DNA of 64,000 nt, taken from NCBI GenBank assembly GCA_029204225.1, contig CM055093.1, positions 46,990,854 to 47,054,853 of the forward strand, in the 5' to 3' direction. The position numbers were made by a program, and so were the translations under genes. The notes under the pieces were generated by a model that was not told the origin of the DNA, ran no database searches, and saw nothing but the letters and a program-made list of their open reading frames with translations. Origin of the DNA: Diphasiastrum complanatum (lineage: Eukaryota; Streptophyta; Lycopodiopsida; Lycopodiales; Lycopodiaceae). Below, in pieces: positions 60,944-64,000 of this stretch (its first letter is position 1; every line of letters starts with the position of its first letter).

Positions 60944-61294
60944 CTGCAATGCCCTGTCATAAAACCTCCATAAATATGCCAAGGGAATGATACAGGGTAA
61001 GAGACAACTGGCATACATATCAGTTTATCCAAGTGCAATTCTCAGTAGTTTCACTAGCCCTAGATTCTTCCATGTCTTGAGAATATAGTAGCAAATATCA
61101 GCTGCATGTAAAACCAGGACAAATTTGCCCACAATGCCTTTGCTTAGGAGGCAACCAAAAGGGATTTCTGATTAACCATACAATAGGCAATTTTAGAATG
61201 ATAGTACCATAAGCACTGGCACTGGATTCTTGAAATCTCGAATGCATCAGCTAATTAAGAACAAGAGTAAGTGTTTTGAGATGAATCATGTTAG

Positions 61295-61298
<4 letters not shown>

Positions 61299-61355
<57 letters not shown>
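61299..61355. repeat. (TC)n microsatellite
   Basis: About 28 TC units directly upstream of the LINE ORF2 fragment, inside the presumed long intron of the pseudouridine synthase gene. Confidence 0.97.
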
Positions 61356-61358
<3 letters not shown>

Positions 61359-62115
61359 GCAGAGACACGGAGGACTGGCCTGACAGCCACAGAGCGGACA
61401 CGCATCTCACAACTCCAGATCCATATGCTTTCCCGGATGATACGGGCTAAGCCTTCTGTACCACCTCAGATCATACCGGCAGAGTTTGCTGCCCCCCCCC
61501 CCCATTCAGGTTGAGGCCTTGTTCCACATTGTCACATTCATACAGCGATTGGAGGGTTTCCAGGACGGGGACACACATTATGCTGCAGCGGCTTTGTCAT
61601 CATCCTGGCACTTACATTTAGGAGGACACTCCTTTTTTCATGGTATTCCCAGGTTCATCGTCTCCTTTCTACAATGGATATTCAGATCACTGACCTACCT
61701 GCTGGCACTCATGAGTATATCCAGGGCTACCTGTACAGAGCATATCTTCATAGCACTTGGCAGGGTCGACTGAGAGCGAGTTCTATCGCACACATTTTCT
61801 ATCTCGAGATCTAGCTAGATGCCCCATAGTGCTTGGATACCTGTTGGAGAGTATTTCACACAGATTGCGGATAGTGATGGGTCAATTTCGGGTTTCTTCA
61901 CATCAGATAACCATTGAGACTGGCTGATACAGTGGCACCCTGAGGGAGGCCTGGATCTGTAGTATGTGTGATACACACGAGATAGAGGATGAGTCGCACT
62001 TCATCTTCAGATGCCCAGCATATTATGAGAGAGATATTACTGTCCGTTCAGAGAGCATCCAGTCTCATTGAGACTGGACTCAGACATATCCCCCCTGATA
62101 CAGCTGAGCATCAGT
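61356..62115 (+). pseudogene. LINE-like ORF2 tail with reverse-transcriptase zinc-binding region
   Basis: Plus strand in several frames. 'AETRRTGLTATERTRISQLQ' and 'VEALFHIVTFIQRLEGFQDGD' come first (61360-61570). The zinc-binding region then reads 'LLESISHRLRIVMGQFRVSSHQITIETG', a stop, and 'SGTLREAWICSMCDTHEIEDE' with 'SHFIFRCPAYY' (about 61845-62035). The C-x2-C...H-x4-C pattern with 'E-E-E--HF-F-CP-Y' is the zf-RVT module at the end of non-LTR retrotransposon ORF2. Several stops and frameshifts, and the RT core is absent. A 5'-truncated LINE copy is the usual outcome of LINE insertion and fits here. Confidence 0.7.
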
Positions 62116-62710
62116 GTTAATTGTGGAAGAGGCAATGATATCTCCCTCTAACGTCATGACATCTAAAGCATCGAACAATAAAATGCTCTTCCATCTCCAC
62201 CTCTTCCATAGTACACATATAGCAAATACTTTGTTCCTAAGGAATCTCCCCCCTTATCTCCACTCTTAGTAGGCGTGAAGAAACTCTTAATTGTCCCAAA
62301 GTGAAGCAAAGACTACATGAGAAGCTTGAGTCTATGTAGTGTGGGAGTATCGGGCCTCTTGCAGCTCATGTGAACGAATTTGGTACAAATCTAGTTTGAC
62401 CCCCAATTGGGGGCCAATTGAACACTTTACACGTAGGATCTCTAGATAAACTAGCGAATGTTGGAGAGGCTCCCCTCTGGAATATGCGATAAGGGATCCC
62501 AACTGAGTCCAACAAATGTAAGCCTAGGACTACCAAGACAAGTGATATCCGTGTTCATGCAACTCATGCACATACATGATCAACCTGAAAATAGGCTCCA
62601 TATATATGGGAGGCATAGCAAACATGAATAAGATAATCTAGTGTGGAATAGAGGGCCTGCCACACAAGCATAGAAACCCTAAAGACATCGAGAGCTACCA
62701 CGGTTAGATA
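62116..62710. other. No gene recognised
   Basis: Mixed sequence after the LINE fragment with no domain-bearing ORF. It may include the 3' untranslated part of that element, but no poly-A tail was identified. Confidence 0.35.
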
Positions 62711-63270
62711 CATTGAGTCCAATGTATCATGCCTCCGCCTATACACAATCCTAAAAGTAACCAAAGTGTTAAAATGATGACATTTACTCTTCGCATCTAG
62801 TATTAGCCTCCAAAAACAAAAACACTCCATAATGACTAAGTCAAATCATGATTGGAGTGGTGTTGGTTATTCTTAAGGACACACATAGTCCATACTTCTC
62901 TATTTTTGACCAAGCATTTTCTATTACATTGGTAGGCCCCAGAAAACTATTTAACATGGTTCCTGATTTGGGCCCTAATATTTGGATTTTCATTGAGTCC
63001 AATGTATCATGCCTCCACCTCATACACAATCCTAAGAGTAACCAAAGTGTTAAATTGATGAGATTTACTCTTCACGTCTCGTATTAGCCTCCAAAAACAA
63101 AATCACTCCACAACGACTAGGTCAAATCATGATTGGAGTGGTGTTGGGTATTACTGAGACACACACACAGTCCATACTTCTCTATTTTTTACCAAGCATT
63201 TTCTATTACATTGGCAGGCCCTAGAAAACTATTTTACATGGTTCCTGATTTAGGCCCTAATATTTAAATC
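62711..63270. repeat. Tandem duplication, 280-bp unit x2
   Basis: 'cattgagtccaatgtatcat' starts both copies, at 62711 and 62991. The whole unit follows in order ('taaccaaagtgttaaa', 'tattagcctccaaaaacaaa', 'tcatgattggagtggtgttg', 'accaagcattttctattaca', 'ggttcctgattt.ggccct'). The copies differ by about one base in fifteen, plus small indels. Flanking sequence to 64000 has no recognised gene. Confidence 0.95.
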
Positions 63271-64000
63271 TTCATATTTCCCTCCAAGTCAATTGAAGGC
63301 AGGTAGCTTTTGCTTAGTATAAATAGCCACTAAGGCTATTTATCAGCCAGTCCGCCACTGATTTCATAGTCTTGTTGAAAATGCTTGCGAATGATTATTT
63401 TGCTGCTTTTATGAATGTTATATGCTAATCCTTCACGCTAAATCTGTAGATACATTCATATTTGGTATTGTATATAATGTGATAGCATACTAGGTCCAAA
63501 TGTATGGATCAGTCTAAGGAGGTGGGGGAGCTTGTGAAGAAACTCATGCCAAAAAAGTCAAATACTGAGTTGTACAAGAGATCGATATGTCTCTTGTTCT
63601 CAAATCCCATGTAGGCCTCATTCTTGCATCTCAATAAGGTGCGGTACCAGCGTTTGGCAACAAAGAAAAGCTGGAGAGAGGAAGCAAGAACTTCAAGGAA
63701 GTGAAGATGGAGCTGATAATAGTATTGTGAGGAAATTTAGATCTTGAATTTTGTATATAATTTGTGGAAAGGGGGGCAAGGGATGCAACCATATGGAAAG
63801 CAGTGATGTGTCCAATAGGGTGTGAAATGGCATATACCAAAGTTATGACTATAGTGAATCCCGGTACAGATAATATGTCAGGTGCAGAAAGTGTAATATG
63901 GGGCGGGGAGGGAGGAGGGGGATATAGTGTTGCCTACGCCATGGTTGAGCCAACACAAAACGTGAGAGGGGAGTGGTCAACTAGTGTGGTGGAGGTGATG
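63271..64000. other. No gene recognised to the window end
   Basis: AT-rich sequence becoming G-rich ('gggcggggagggaggaggggg') at about 63900. No domain-bearing ORF. By inference it may belong to the intron or upstream flank of the pseudouridine synthase gene. Confidence 0.3.

Overview
This is nuclear DNA from a land plant, almost certainly an angiosperm; I cannot name the genus. It is AT-rich, gene-poor and has no operon-like packing. Three spliced genes with GT-AG introns match plant families: a complex I MWFE/NDUFA1 subunit, a plastid-type FHA-domain protein and an RluA-type RNA pseudouridine synthase. Between them lie decayed plant retrotransposons (Ty3/gypsy chromovirus, Ty1/copia, LINE), DNA-transposon remnants, a plastid rRNA fragment and many very long CT/GA microsatellites.

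Layout. 1-15.7 kb: no convincing gene; an LTR-like block (1.9-2.3 kb), a copia-type LTR with primer-binding site on the minus strand (7.1-7.5 kb), a possible LTR junction (9.9 kb), local duplications and a CT/CA microsatellite (8.8 kb). 15.7-17.2 kb: a GC-richer minisatellite followed by a broken copia reverse transcriptase. 19.4-21.5 kb: an LTR-like block just upstream of the two-exon NDUFA1 gene. 21.8-22.4 kb: a BED-zinc-finger fragment behind a GA microsatellite. 22.5-26.6 kb: no gene recognised. 26.6-28.7 kb: a copia gag fragment, a possible primer-binding site, and an LTR plus the pol tail of a minus-strand gypsy element. 28.9-31.9 kb: a minus-strand, multiply broken, Cys-containing DNA-transposon-like region. 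31.95-36.2 kb: a 5'-truncated, frameshifted gypsy chromovirus with its 3' LTR. 36.2-46.5 kb: microsatellites, duplications, a strong GC-rich hairpin and an unusual array of interspersed short palindromes (40.7-41.2 kb). 46.9-52.2 kb: the FHA gene, whose last intron is 4.2 kb and full of repeats. 54.7-55.6 kb: an internally deleted minus-strand copia element. 55.9-57.8 kb: a tRNA-derived SINE-like head, a plastid 16S rRNA fragment and gypsy fragments. 60.1-60.9 kb: the 3' exons of the pseudouridine synthase gene (minus). 61.3-62.1 kb: a LINE ORF2 tail. 62.7-63.3 kb: a 280-bp tandem duplication.

The three genes are unrelated housekeeping/organelle genes: respiratory complex I, plastid phosphopeptide-binding, organellar RNA modification. 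They are separated by transposon debris. I see no cluster or clearly new system. The most unusual unexplained pattern is the short-palindrome array at 40.70-41.22 kb. Exon structures were read by eye from splice consensus and family motifs. Element boundaries marked approximate are approximate.
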